From positions 44,142 to 108,141 of the forward strand of contig NZ_JRMX01000007.1 in NCBI RefSeq assembly GCF_000758825.1: DNA of 64,000 nucleotides, written 5' to 3'. The stretch is from Arcanobacterium sp. S3PF19. Its GTDB lineage: Bacteria > Actinomycetota > Actinomycetes > Actinomycetales > Actinomycetaceae. Positions 56,516 through 64,000 of this stretch are shown piece by piece. Within the stretch, counting starts at the first letter, position 1. The number at the start of each line of letters is the position of its first letter. The notes beneath the pieces were generated by a model, which saw only the letters and a program-made list of their open reading frames with translations, did no database searches and was not told where the DNA came from. A program made the translations under genes and the position numbers.

Positions 56516-57874
56516 ATGGTTAAAAACAGTATTCGTTACATCTGCACGGAATGCGGCTGGGGCAGCGCAAAATGGATCGGACGCTGCGGCGGGTGCAAAT
56601 CGTGGGGCACGGTTGCCGCACAGCCCGTATCCGCTTCCGGCGGCGGACCGGCCGCACCCGGCACCCCGGCACGGGCAATCACCGAAATATCGGCGCAGGC
56701 GAGCACGAAAACTCCCACAGGCGTCGGCGAACTGGATCGGGCGCTGGGCGGGGGCACGGTCCCCGGAATGGTGATTCTGCTGGCCGGGGAACCCGGGATC
56801 GGAAAATCGACACTGCTTCTCGATGTCGCCGCCAAAGCGGCAAAAACGGGCGGCGGAGCATCGGTGCTGTATATAAGCGGGGAGGAATCCGCGCCTCAGG
56901 TGCGTGCCAGAGCGGAACGGATCGGGGCGCTGGAAAACAGACTTCTTCTCGCTTCGGAAAGCAGCCTCCCCGCAGTTCTCGGCCACTTAAATGCGGTTCA
57001 CCCGGATTTGGCGGTCATCGATTCGGTACAGACAGTCTCCGATCCGCAAACCGAAGGCACAGCCGGCGGAGTTGCCCAGGTCCGGGCGGTTACAGCCGCT
57101 CTCGTGAACTACGCAAAAACCTCCGCCGTCCCCCTAATCCTTGTCGGGCACGTTACCAAAGAAGGCGCAATCGCCGGGCCGCGCACTTTGGAGCACCTCG
57201 TGGATACCGTCTGCCAGTTTGAGGGAGACAGACATTCACAGCTGCGAATGATCCGGGCAGTGAAAAACCGCTTCGGACCCACGGACGAAATCGGATGTTT
57301 CGAAATGGGCGAATCCGGAATCCGCGAGCTGAGCGACCCTTCGGGAGTGTTTTTGTCGGCGCGCAGCAGCAGTGTTCCGGGCACCTGCGTAACCGTCACT
57401 TTGGAAGGCAGAAGACCGATGCCTGTGGAAGTTCAGGCGCTGATCGTCCCCGCGGCAGGGCCGCCCAAACGCACAACTTCGGGGCTCGACTTTTCACGGG
57501 TGTCAATGATGCTGGCAGTTATCCGCTCCCGGCTGGGCATCGCGTGCGAGAAAAATGATGTCTTCGTTTCCACCGTCGGCGGAGCCAAAACACCGGAACC
57601 CGCTGCCGATCTTGCGGTTTCTCTGGCGCTTGCTTCAGCTGCGGCAGATCTGCCGGTTGCCCCGGGAACAGTCGCCCTGGGCGAAGTGTCTTTAACCGGG
57701 GAACTGCGTCCGATTGCGGGGCTGCAGCGGAGACTGAACGAAGCGGCCAGACTGGGATTCACTGCCGCGGTTATTCCCGCGCAGAGCGAAACCGTGAAAG
57801 TGCCCCCGAAAATGGTGCTGAAACCCGTTGCGGATCTGAATGGCGCAGCCAAAGCCGCTCTGTGCACCACCTAA
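56516..57874 (+). CDS. radA: DNA repair protein RadA
   Basis: RadA/Sms (452 residues) is a RecA-like helicase that moves branches during recombination. The N-terminal zinc finger has C10, C13, C24 and C27. Walker A is GEPGIGKST (91-99), the RadA-specific KNRFGPTDEIG motif is near residue 243, and the C-terminal third is a Lon-protease-like domain lacking protease function. No disA follows, unlike the usual radA-disA pair. Confidence 0.97.
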   Translation: MVKNSIRYICTECGWGSAKWIGRCGGCKSWGTVAAQPVSASGGGPAAPGTPARAITEISAQASTKTPTGVGELDRALGGGTVPGMVILLAGEPGIGKSTLLLDVAAKAAKTGGGASVLYISGEESAPQVRARAERIGALENRLLLASESSLPAVLGHLNAVHPDLAVIDSVQTVSDPQTEGTAGGVAQVRAVTAALVNYAKTSAVPLILVGHVTKEGAIAGPRTLEHLVDTVCQFEGDRHSQLRMIRAVKNRFGPTDEIGCFEMGESGIRELSDPSGVFLSARSSSVPGTCVTVTLEGRRPMPVEVQALIVPAAGPPKRTTSGLDFSRVSMMLAVIRSRLGIACEKNDVFVSTVGGAKTPEPAADLAVSLALASAAADLPVAPGTVALGEVSLTGELRPIAGLQRRLNEAARLGFTAAVIPAQSETVKVPPKMVLKPVADLNGAAKAALCTT

Positions 57875-57951
57875 TCCCGCACGCAGATCAGCAACTCCCG
57901 CCGCAACACAGCGTTTCCGTGCACACCGCGAAATGCGCAATCCCGTTCCCG

Positions 57952-57971
57952 GCTTGGAAAATTTTCCAAGC
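57952..57971. terminator. Perfect 20-bp palindrome between convergent genes
   Basis: GCTTGGAAAATTTTCCAAGC is fully self-complementary and lies 78 bp after radA and 54 bp before the end of the convergent gene. As RNA it would form a six- to eight-bp stem on either strand. There is no long U-tract, so bidirectional termination is plausible but unproven; a protein-binding site is the alternative. Confidence 0.45.
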
Positions 57972-58024
57972 ATCTTCATGCACGCCGCGGAGCACGGCTT
58001 TTACGTACAGATTTTCATCCGCGG

Positions 58025-59029
58025 CTATTTTTTCGGAACGTCCGCCGTCATATTTTTTCCGGAAGAACCGGCCCCCGCGCCCGAAGGAGCACTTTTCCCG
58101 TCTTGGGAACCGCCTTGAGGACTGCCTTGAGGACCGCCTTGGGAACCGGGAGAAACACCTTCCCCACCCCGAAAACCTGCGGGGTGCAATTCAAAAGGCT
58201 GATCGGGAACCACTGTTTTCCCGCCGACCGTTGCCCGCACCAGATAAGTGCCGGGGCGAACAGGGGAACCTCCCGCGCATTTTTCCCCGGCCGCGGTTCC
58301 CGGCCATGTATAGGAACTTCGTCCGGTAAATCTTCTGTCAAGAAGAAACATTTTTTTCGCCTCGGGGATCCGGCACGCGGAAGAATTCCATACCTCGGCA
58401 CTTCCGCTGCGCACCTGAAGCGAAACGTTTTCATAACCGACATCCGTAAAACACGGCCGCTGACCGGTGTTGGTAATATCAAGCCGGAAAGTGACCGGCT
58501 TCCCCGCTGCGTCGCCCGTATAGGTTATCCGATAATCAAGCATTTGCGGAGTGCAGGCAACCGGTTCGAAAATTTTTGTCTGCTGCGCAGCCGCCCGGCG
58601 TTTATTGTCCAACGAGACCAAAGAACGTGCCGTCAGCCTGGACACCGCAAGCGCACACGCGGCAACAAACACAACCACCACGAGCGCAGCCAGCGGTTTT
58701 CTGTATCTGCGCAAAGCATAAAACAGCACCCGGGAGGTGAGAAGCGAGCCGGGAAAATCTTTTGCGCCCCGGCGTTTTCCGCCGGCGCCCCGCGAAGAAA
58801 AACGGGGAGAAACATTTCGCCTGCCCACAAGCCGGCCGGCGGACCCGGCATATTTCGGGCGGCGCACATTTCCCGCGCCGGCGCCCGGCTTTTCCCGAAC
58901 CGGGCGCCGGCCGGATTCCGCCTGCGCCTGCGGACGCCGGATCCGTTTTGCCTCTTCCCCGCGGGCGCGGGAATCGCGCTTCGGCACGGGGCGCGGCATA
59001 CGGGACTTATCCTGATTTTTTGATACCAC
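58025..59029 (-). CDS. Membrane-anchored basic protein with extracellular beta-sandwich-like domain
   Basis: A 334-residue protein I cannot name. Residues 1-105 are Arg/Lys/Pro-rich and cytoplasmic, with one membrane helix at about 114-132. An outside domain (about 155-285) holds two Cys pairs and repeated beta-type strands: CTPQMLDYRITYTG, VTFRLDITNTGQRPCFTDVG and a late GTYLVRATVGGKTVVPDQPFEL. The final 40 residues are Gly/Ser/Gln-rich with GSQGGPQGSPQGGSQ-like repeats. The fold resembles Ig-like or DUF4232-type envelope domains. GTG start with GGGAAA. Confidence 0.8.
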   Translation of the reverse strand: MVSKNQDKSRMPRPVPKRDSRARGEEAKRIRRPQAQAESGRRPVREKPGAGAGNVRRPKYAGSAGRLVGRRNVSPRFSSRGAGGKRRGAKDFPGSLLTSRVLFYALRRYRKPLAALVVVVFVAACALAVSRLTARSLVSLDNKRRAAAQQTKIFEPVACTPQMLDYRITYTGDAAGKPVTFRLDITNTGQRPCFTDVGYENVSLQVRSGSAEVWNSSACRIPEAKKMFLLDRRFTGRSSYTWPGTAAGEKCAGGSPVRPGTYLVRATVGGKTVVPDQPFELHPAGFRGGEGVSPGSQGGPQGSPQGGSQDGKSAPSGAGAGSSGKNMTADVPKK

Positions 59030-59137
59030 TTTCCCACACTAAAACGAAATGAAAAAAATCGCACCGTCCACGCCGCGACTGACGCAAACTTCGCCCGCAC
59101 GCACCGGCCGGATCCCGTCTTTTCCCATGTATTATGT

Positions 59138-59167
59138 TTGCCTACCCTAATTTTAATGAACTACAAT
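59138..59167 (+). promoter_or_regulatory. Predicted promoter of the S8 protease gene
   Basis: TTGCCT (59138-59143) and TACAAT (59162-59167) are 18 bp apart, giving a leader of about 118 nt. TACAAT falls inside a small inverted repeat CTAATT...AATTAG (59147-59170), which could be an operator. The leader also contains a GGCCG-TTTT-CGGCC hairpin. Confidence 0.45.
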
Positions 59168-59291
59168 TAGTCTGTTCCGCCGACGCGGAAGATATCGCTC
59201 TAACGACAGGACGATACCATTATCAGTTATTTGACTACGGCGTCTACGGCCGTTTTCGGCCGGTCTTTCACAAACATCAGAAAAGAGAACA

Positions 59292-62200
59292 ATGAAACGA
59301 CATCTCCGACTGTTTCCGGCAGTTTTTGCCGCGCTCGGAATGTGTCTCGGCGGCACTTTGTCCGCCGCGGCTTCCGAAACGCAAAAGCCTGCGGAAAAAA
59401 TAGACTCCCGGATTGCAAAAATAACGGAAGATAAAGAAGTTCCCGTAATTTTTGTACTGAAAAACAGCACCCCGCCCGCAGACGGGAAAAATTATGTACG
59501 TTCTTTGGCGAAAACCGCACAGGAATCACAGCAGCGTCTCATGCAGCTGCTGAACGGAGAAAAAGCAAAGAACATCCGGCCATTCTTCATCGTCAACAGC
59601 GTTGGCGCAACCGTGCCGAAAAGCACGCTCCTGCGCGCGGCACAGCTCCCGGAAGTGGAAAAAATCGTTCCGGACGCCACGCGCATGATGGATCCTGTCA
59701 GGGAGGGCACGGAAACCAAAGGTAAAGTACGCACGGCAAGATCCGCACTCACTTTCAGCACACGTTCTTCCGCAACGGAAAATGCCTCCGCCCGGCTGCC
59801 CTGGAATCTGATATCTGTCTCGGTCACGCCCGAACTGCGGGAAAAATACAGCGGCAAAGGCGTTACGGTGGGAATTATCGATTCCGGCGTTGACGCAACA
59901 CACCCGGAGATTGCGGCGGCATGGCGCGGAAAATCCGCAGATCCCCACACAAGCTGGTATGATCCGGTAGCAAACACGCCCACGCCGGTAGATTCCACGG
60001 GTCACGGCACACACGTGGCGGGAACGATTTTGGGTTCCGGAATCGGCATTGCCCGCGGCGCACAGTGGATCGCAGCCCGCGTATTCGACGAACACGGCGA
60101 GACCAGCGATTCGCGTCTGCTTCAGGCGGCACAGTGGATGCTTGCCCCCGTGGACGCGGCCGGCAAAGCCCATCCCGAACTGGCTCCGAAAATCATCAAC
60201 AGCTCCTGGGGAGGATCTTCGGAAAGCCAGTTCTTCCGTCCCGTTATGCAGCAGTGGCGCAAAGCGGGAATTCTTCCCGTGTTTTCCGCGGGAAACATCA
60301 CGGATTACAACGGGGGCGGAGAAGGATCGATTGCCACGCCCGCGTCGTTCCCCGAAGCTTTCGCAGTGGGGGCACTGCGCGCAGACGACCGCGTCGCCAA
60401 ATTCTCGCTGCGCGGCCCGTCGAAGTTTACCGACCGGAAAAAACCGGATATTTCAGCTCCGGGCGTCAATATCCGTTCGTCTCTGCCGGGCGGGAAATAC
60501 GGACTGCGCACGGGTACTTCCATGGCCGCACCCCACGTGTCGGGCGTGGCGGCAATGATACTGCAGGCAAACCCGAATCTGACTGTGGACCGTCTGCAGG
60601 AAATTATCATGCAGACGGCTACGCCGCTCACCGACGAAGTTTACGTCTCGTCACCCAACAACGGCTACGGAGCGGGAAAAATAAATGCCCGTCTGGCAGT
60701 GGAGAAAGCACTGGAGGACGCGGGCAGCGCACCCGCAGCGGGAACCGTTTCCGGGCATGTGTATATTCCGGGCACGGATACCGAAGCACCGAAGATCGCA
60801 CACACCGCGCTGAAAAATATTTACCGGGGCAGCGAAACCGAGATTTCGGCCGAAGTTTCCGACGACACCGGGATTAAGAAAGTCACCGTCTCGCTTAAAT
60901 TCGACGGTGCCGACAAATGGGAAGAAAGGGAAATGAAGCTGCAGGCCGGAACGCGGCAAAAAGGCACATATTCCTTCTCGCCGGGAGCGAAAGATCTTGA
61001 AAAAGCATCCTTCTCATACCGCATTACCGCCACAGATCAGGAAGGAAAGGAAACTTCCACAGAGACGTATGCCGTTAAAATAAAAGCCGGCGTGGGTATC
61101 GGATACAAAGAGAATTTTGAAGCCGGCAGCGACGGATTTGAAAACGGCGGGCAGACTCCGCTGTGGAAAATCGGCGCCGCACCGGCCACAGCCGCCGCCC
61201 CCTCGGGAAAGAAAGTAATCGGTGTGGGCGTTGACGCGGCCGGATACAGGGGACTGAAAGAATCCACACTCCTTATGCCGCCCATTGATCTGACTGCCGA
61301 AACCAAGCCCGCTGCACTGACGTTCCGGCACTACTACGATCTGGACAACGGCGAGAACGCGTTCTTCGACACCGCGGAAGTCTGGATCGGGGAAGTCAGC
61401 CCCGCAGACAACAGCGTGAAATGGGAAGCGGAACCGAAGCGGATCTACAGAAACAGCCAAAAATCATTCAAACGCGAATATATTGACCTTTCGGCATACA
61501 AAGGGAAAAAGATTCGGGTTATGTTCGGAATGCGCGGCGGATGGCTGTCCAAGCAGGCAACCGCAGGATGGTTTATCGACGATATCGCCATTGAACAGGC
61601 TGCGGCGGACAAGCCGGCACCCGTCACCAAAGATCTGGAACTGCGTGCATATCCGGGGGGACGGACAGTGATCAGTTTCGAGCCCGTAAGCGGCGAACAG
61701 ATCACGGGATATGCGCTTTACCGTGCGCACAACAACGGGGATTTCCAAAAAATATCCGTTTTGGACAAGTCCAAAGCAGGCAGGTATTCGGTACGCATGA
61801 CCGATTATCCGATACCGCAGGAAGGAAGCTACAGCTACTATGTGACTGCCCTTTCCGGCAGTGCCGAATCCGACCGCTCCGCACTCATGACACACGTTTT
61901 CAGTGTGGGGAAAACGGTAAAGAAGTTCGATTTTGAAAGCGGCGACGAGGGCTGGTTCAGCACTCCCGACGCCAAAGGCCACAAATTCGAGCGCGGAAAG
62001 CAAACCCTGGCCGACGACCAAAACCAGGGACAGGCACCGACAAAATATCAGTCTAAGGGAAAGAACCCGGGAGATTACGTCTTTGCCACCGAACTGAACA
62101 CGTACCGCAAGACGAATGCCACATATACACTCACTTCCCCCAAGGTTGATCTGAGCGGACACGAAAAGATCACTCTTTACTGGCAAAACTGGTACAACAC

Positions 62201-64000
62201 AGCGGGCCGCAGGGGAAGCGGGGAATACGGCATAGACAACAACGATCTGGGGAAAATCGAAATCAGCAGGGACGGCACGTCATGGCATAAGATTTTCGAT
62301 CTGAACGCACAGACGATTGAGGCGGAAAACGGAAAACTGCGCACAAGAAACGCATGGTATCTGGATCATGTTGAGCTGCCCAAAGAATATCTGTCGCCGA
62401 CAACCCAAATCCGTTTCGTGTTGGAAACGGGCACGGATAACTACGACGACTATTCGGGCGGCTGGTATCTCGACGATATTTCGTTTGTCGATCCCAACCC
62501 GCAAAACATCTACAATCCGAATGTCTCCGGTGCGGATCTGCGCCCCGGTGTGCCGAACACCGGCACTTCACATACTCTGTCGGGCAGCACATCTGCCACG
62601 GAAAGCGAGTCGTGGATTCCGGCCGGAACCGGAAAAATCAGAATCCTGGGAGAAGGAAACGGCGTTTCCCCGCAAATCGGCAGCGGCGCGTACACACTTC
62701 GCGGCAAGGCCGGAGAAGTCACCCTGGAAGCAGATGTTCCGGGATACGAAGTTCAGCAAAAGAAGGTCACGCTTAAAGCCGGAGAAACCGTAACGCAGGA
62801 TTTCCGGTTAAAGAAACTGGCTTCCAAGCCTCTTTCCGTGACCGTTACCGACGCCCGGGGACAGGCCGTTAAGGCTCAGATCTCTGTTTACGCCAAAGGA
62901 CAGAGCGAACCGGTTTTCTCGTGCAGCGATAAATCCGAAACAGCCGCCACGACTCTGGCGGAAGGAAAATACACTCTGCGCGCGGAAGCGGAAGGCTATC
63001 TGCCCTACGAAAAGGAAATCACCGTTGACGCCGCGCACAACGCAGTGAAAGCACAGCTGCAAAAAGCTGTTGTTTCCCCAGATGCGCCCGCCGAGGTAAA
63101 GAACGACAACGGAACTGCCGCAGGCGTGCTGAACACGCTCAGGTCCGGTCAGCAGGTCGCCGTCAAATTTAACGCGGCACAGCTCGGCAGGATCGAAAAA
63201 ATCAGATTCCGAATGGGAACACTCAGCGGAAACGCCAAAGAAACAACCTTCAAATGGGCCGTTTGGGGCGCGAACGACGCAGACGGCCTGCCCACGAAAG
63301 TTCTTTCCGGACCGTTTACGGCAAAGGCACACCCGACGGCAGACAACCCCTGGACGGAGATAACCCTCCCCACTGCGATCACAGTGAAAGGCGACTTCTT
63401 CGTTTCCTATATTCAGCAGGATGAACCGGCAGACGGTGTGGCTCTGCTCGCCACGGATTCGCATCCCGGCGTGGGAGAAACATCCTTCAAGATGATTAAC
63501 GGCGCATTCAACGAGCCAAGCGAAAAAGGCAACTTTATGATTCGCGCCTACATCAGGGCAGTTACTCCGGATAAGGACACCGACGGCGACGGGGTTTCCG
63601 ACACCGACGACAAATGTCCGAATACTCCCGCCGGGGCGAAAGTAAACACGGAGGGATGTTCCGTTCCGCCCACCTTGGGCACTCTGCCCCAAATTACAGG
63701 GAAAACGGGTGTGAAGGCGGCAGATACGCAGATTGCCATAAACAATCCCGGAAAAGCCAATATTGTGTCCTGCACGCTCACGGGCATAGCGGGTCTTTCC
63801 GCCAATCTGTCGGACGACAGGGGCAAATGCGTCATTTCCGGCACGCCGGCCAAAGCCGTCGCGGGAGAATATACGCTGACGCTGAAGTACTCGGTAACAG
63901 CCGCGAACGAACTGACACTCACGGCAAAGGGCACGGCGGCCATTACGGCGGCGGGCACGACACCGGGCACGACACCGGGCACGACACCGGGCACGACACC
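59292..64000 (+). CDS. Secreted S8 (subtilisin) serine protease, bacillopeptidase F-like, cut by window end
   Basis: The first 1,569 codons of a very large secreted protease. A signal peptide (about 1-28, ending SAAA) is followed by an I9-type propeptide (about 45-135) and the S8 domain with D197 (IIDSGVD), H238 (GHGTHVAG), N303 (INSSWGG) and S410 (GTSMAAPH), so it should be active. After it come an Ig-like segment, two MAM/choice-of-anchor-J-like domains (about 595-765 and 875-1075), carboxypeptidase-regulatory/PEGA-like repeats (about 1110-1260), a C-terminal beta domain, and a calcium-binding thrombospondin type-3-like motif DKDTDGDGVSDTDD (from about 1427). The window ends in Gly-Thr-Thr-Pro repeats, probably a wall-spanning stalk before an anchor. 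Ribosome-binding is weak (AAAGAGAA). Confidence 0.93.
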   Translation, partial: MKRHLRLFPAVFAALGMCLGGTLSAAASETQKPAEKIDSRIAKITEDKEVPVIFVLKNSTPPADGKNYVRSLAKTAQESQQRLMQLLNGEKAKNIRPFFIVNSVGATVPKSTLLRAAQLPEVEKIVPDATRMMDPVREGTETKGKVRTARSALTFSTRSSATENASARLPWNLISVSVTPELREKYSGKGVTVGIIDSGVDATHPEIAAAWRGKSADPHTSWYDPVANTPTPVDSTGHGTHVAGTILGSGIGIARGAQWIAARVFDEHGETSDSRLLQAAQWMLAPVDAAGKAHPELAPKIINSSWGGSSESQFFRPVMQQWRKAGILPVFSAGNITDYNGGGEGSIATPASFPEAFAVGALRADDRVAKFSLRGPSKFTDRKKPDISAPGVNIRSSLPGGKYGLRTGTSMAAPHVSGVAAMILQANPNLTVDRLQEIIMQTATPLTDEVYVSSPNNGYGAGKINARLAVEKALEDAGSAPAAGTVSGHVYIPGTDTEAPKIAHTALKNIYRGSETEISAEVSDDTGIKKVTVSLKFDGADKWEEREMKLQAGTRQKGTYSFSPGAKDLEKASFSYRITATDQEGKETSTETYAVKIKAGVGIGYKENFEAGSDGFENGGQTPLWKIGAAPATAAAPSGKKVIGVGVDAAGYRGLKESTLLMPPIDLTAETKPAALTFRHYYDLDNGENAFFDTAEVWIGEVSPADNSVKWEAEPKRIYRNSQKSFKREYIDLSAYKGKKIRVMFGMRGGWLSKQATAGWFIDDIAIEQAAADKPAPVTKDLELRAYPGGRTVISFEPVSGEQITGYALYRAHNNGDFQKISVLDKSKAGRYSVRMTDYPIPQEGSYSYYVTALSGSAESDRSALMTHVFSVGKTVKKFDFESGDEGWFSTPDAKGHKFERGKQTLADDQNQGQAPTKYQSKGKNPGDYVFATELNTYRKTNATYTLTSPKVDLSGHEKITLYWQNWYNTAGRRGSGEYGIDNNDLGKIEISRDGTSWHKIFDLNAQTIEAENGKLRTRNAWYLDHVELPKEYLSPTTQIRFVLETGTDNYDDYSGGWYLDDISFVDPNPQNIYNPNVSGADLRPGVPNTGTSHTLSGSTSATESESWIPAGTGKIRILGEGNGVSPQIGSGAYTLRGKAGEVTLEADVPGYEVQQKKVTLKAGETVTQDFRLKKLASKPLSVTVTDARGQAVKAQISVYAKGQSEPVFSCSDKSETAATTLAEGKYTLRAEAEGYLPYEKEITVDAAHNAVKAQLQKAVVSPDAPAEVKNDNGTAAGVLNTLRSGQQVAVKFNAAQLGRIEKIRFRMGTLSGNAKETTFKWAVWGANDADGLPTKVLSGPFTAKAHPTADNPWTEITLPTAITVKGDFFVSYIQQDEPADGVALLATDSHPGVGETSFKMINGAFNEPSEKGNFMIRAYIRAVTPDKDTDGDGVSDTDDKCPNTPAGAKVNTEGCSVPPTLGTLPQITGKTGVKAADTQIAINNPGKANIVSCTLTGIAGLSANLSDDRGKCVISGTPAKAVAGEYTLTLKYSVTAANELTLTAKGTAAITAAGTTPGTTPGTTPGTT
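63954..64000 (+). repeat. In-frame 12-bp tandem repeat coding Gly-Thr-Thr-Pro
   Basis: The unit GGCACGACACCG is repeated three times exactly, with 11 bases of a fourth copy at the window end. Each unit is four codons (GTTP), so changes in copy number keep the frame and only alter linker length. The array continues beyond the window. Confidence 0.95.

Overview
The window is a chromosomal segment of an actinomycete (phylum Actinomycetota), roughly 58% G+C by eye. Several genes are hallmarks of that phylum: NucS in place of MutS/MutL, the tiny ribosomal proteins bL37 and bS22, the SigR/RsrA-type sigma and anti-sigma pair, an Rv3235-like protein beside secA, a DUF6912-like protein, and the gene order argS-thrB-rho-rpmE-prfA-prmC-tsaC-wecA-atpI-atp. 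I cannot name the genus. A host-associated member of the Actinomycetales is my guess, from the large secreted S8 protease and the compact genome. Nothing here looks like a prophage, insertion sequence, CRISPR array or other mobile element.

Region 1 (1-17,560, all minus strand) runs from argS through homoserine kinase, Rho, bL31, RF1 and its methylase PrmC, TsaC and WecA to an AtpI-like protein. The ATP synthase operon atpBEFHAGDC follows, then nucS, a small Cys/His protein and an alpha/beta hydrolase cut by the window edge. The argS-thrB pair ends in an intrinsic terminator, and the atp operon has its own promoter just before atpB.

Region 2 (17,690-29,501) is mixed. It holds tRNA-Arg(CCG), a glycerophosphodiesterase, a membrane-anchored M23 peptidase with MtrA-box-like sites upstream, an SGNH-fold protein whose catalytic residues are replaced, bL37, the redox-type sigma/anti-sigma pair, a DoxX-like protein, RsgA, the SbcD-SbcC nuclease and two small actinobacterial proteins.

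Region 3 (29,511-53,100, minus strand) carries secA and a very tightly packed respiratory block: an HtrA protease, the menaquinone methyltransferase MenG, a MenJ-like prenyl reductase, nuoA-nuoN (all 14 complex I subunits) and a polyprenyl diphosphate synthase. Nearly every junction from menJ to the synthase overlaps or abuts. MenA lies just beyond, divergent from htrA. Quinone head-group prenylation, methylation, side-chain synthesis and side-chain saturation therefore sit around the quinone-reducing complex, with ATP synthase about 24 kb away.

Region 4 (53,382-64,000) holds menA, a PLDc_N-type membrane protein, a histidine phosphatase, the bS22 and excisionase-type HTH pair, radA, a membrane-anchored basic protein, and the first 1,569 codons of a large secreted bacillopeptidase F-like protease. 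That protease runs off the window in an in-frame 12-bp tandem repeat.

The least routine observations are the nested quinone/complex I operon with a 19-codon ORF coupled at both ends, the apparently catalytically dead SGNH protein, the two tiny ribosomal protein genes, a recurring leaderless-promoter pattern, an atp transcript predicted to begin in a hairpin, and palindromes that may be operators.
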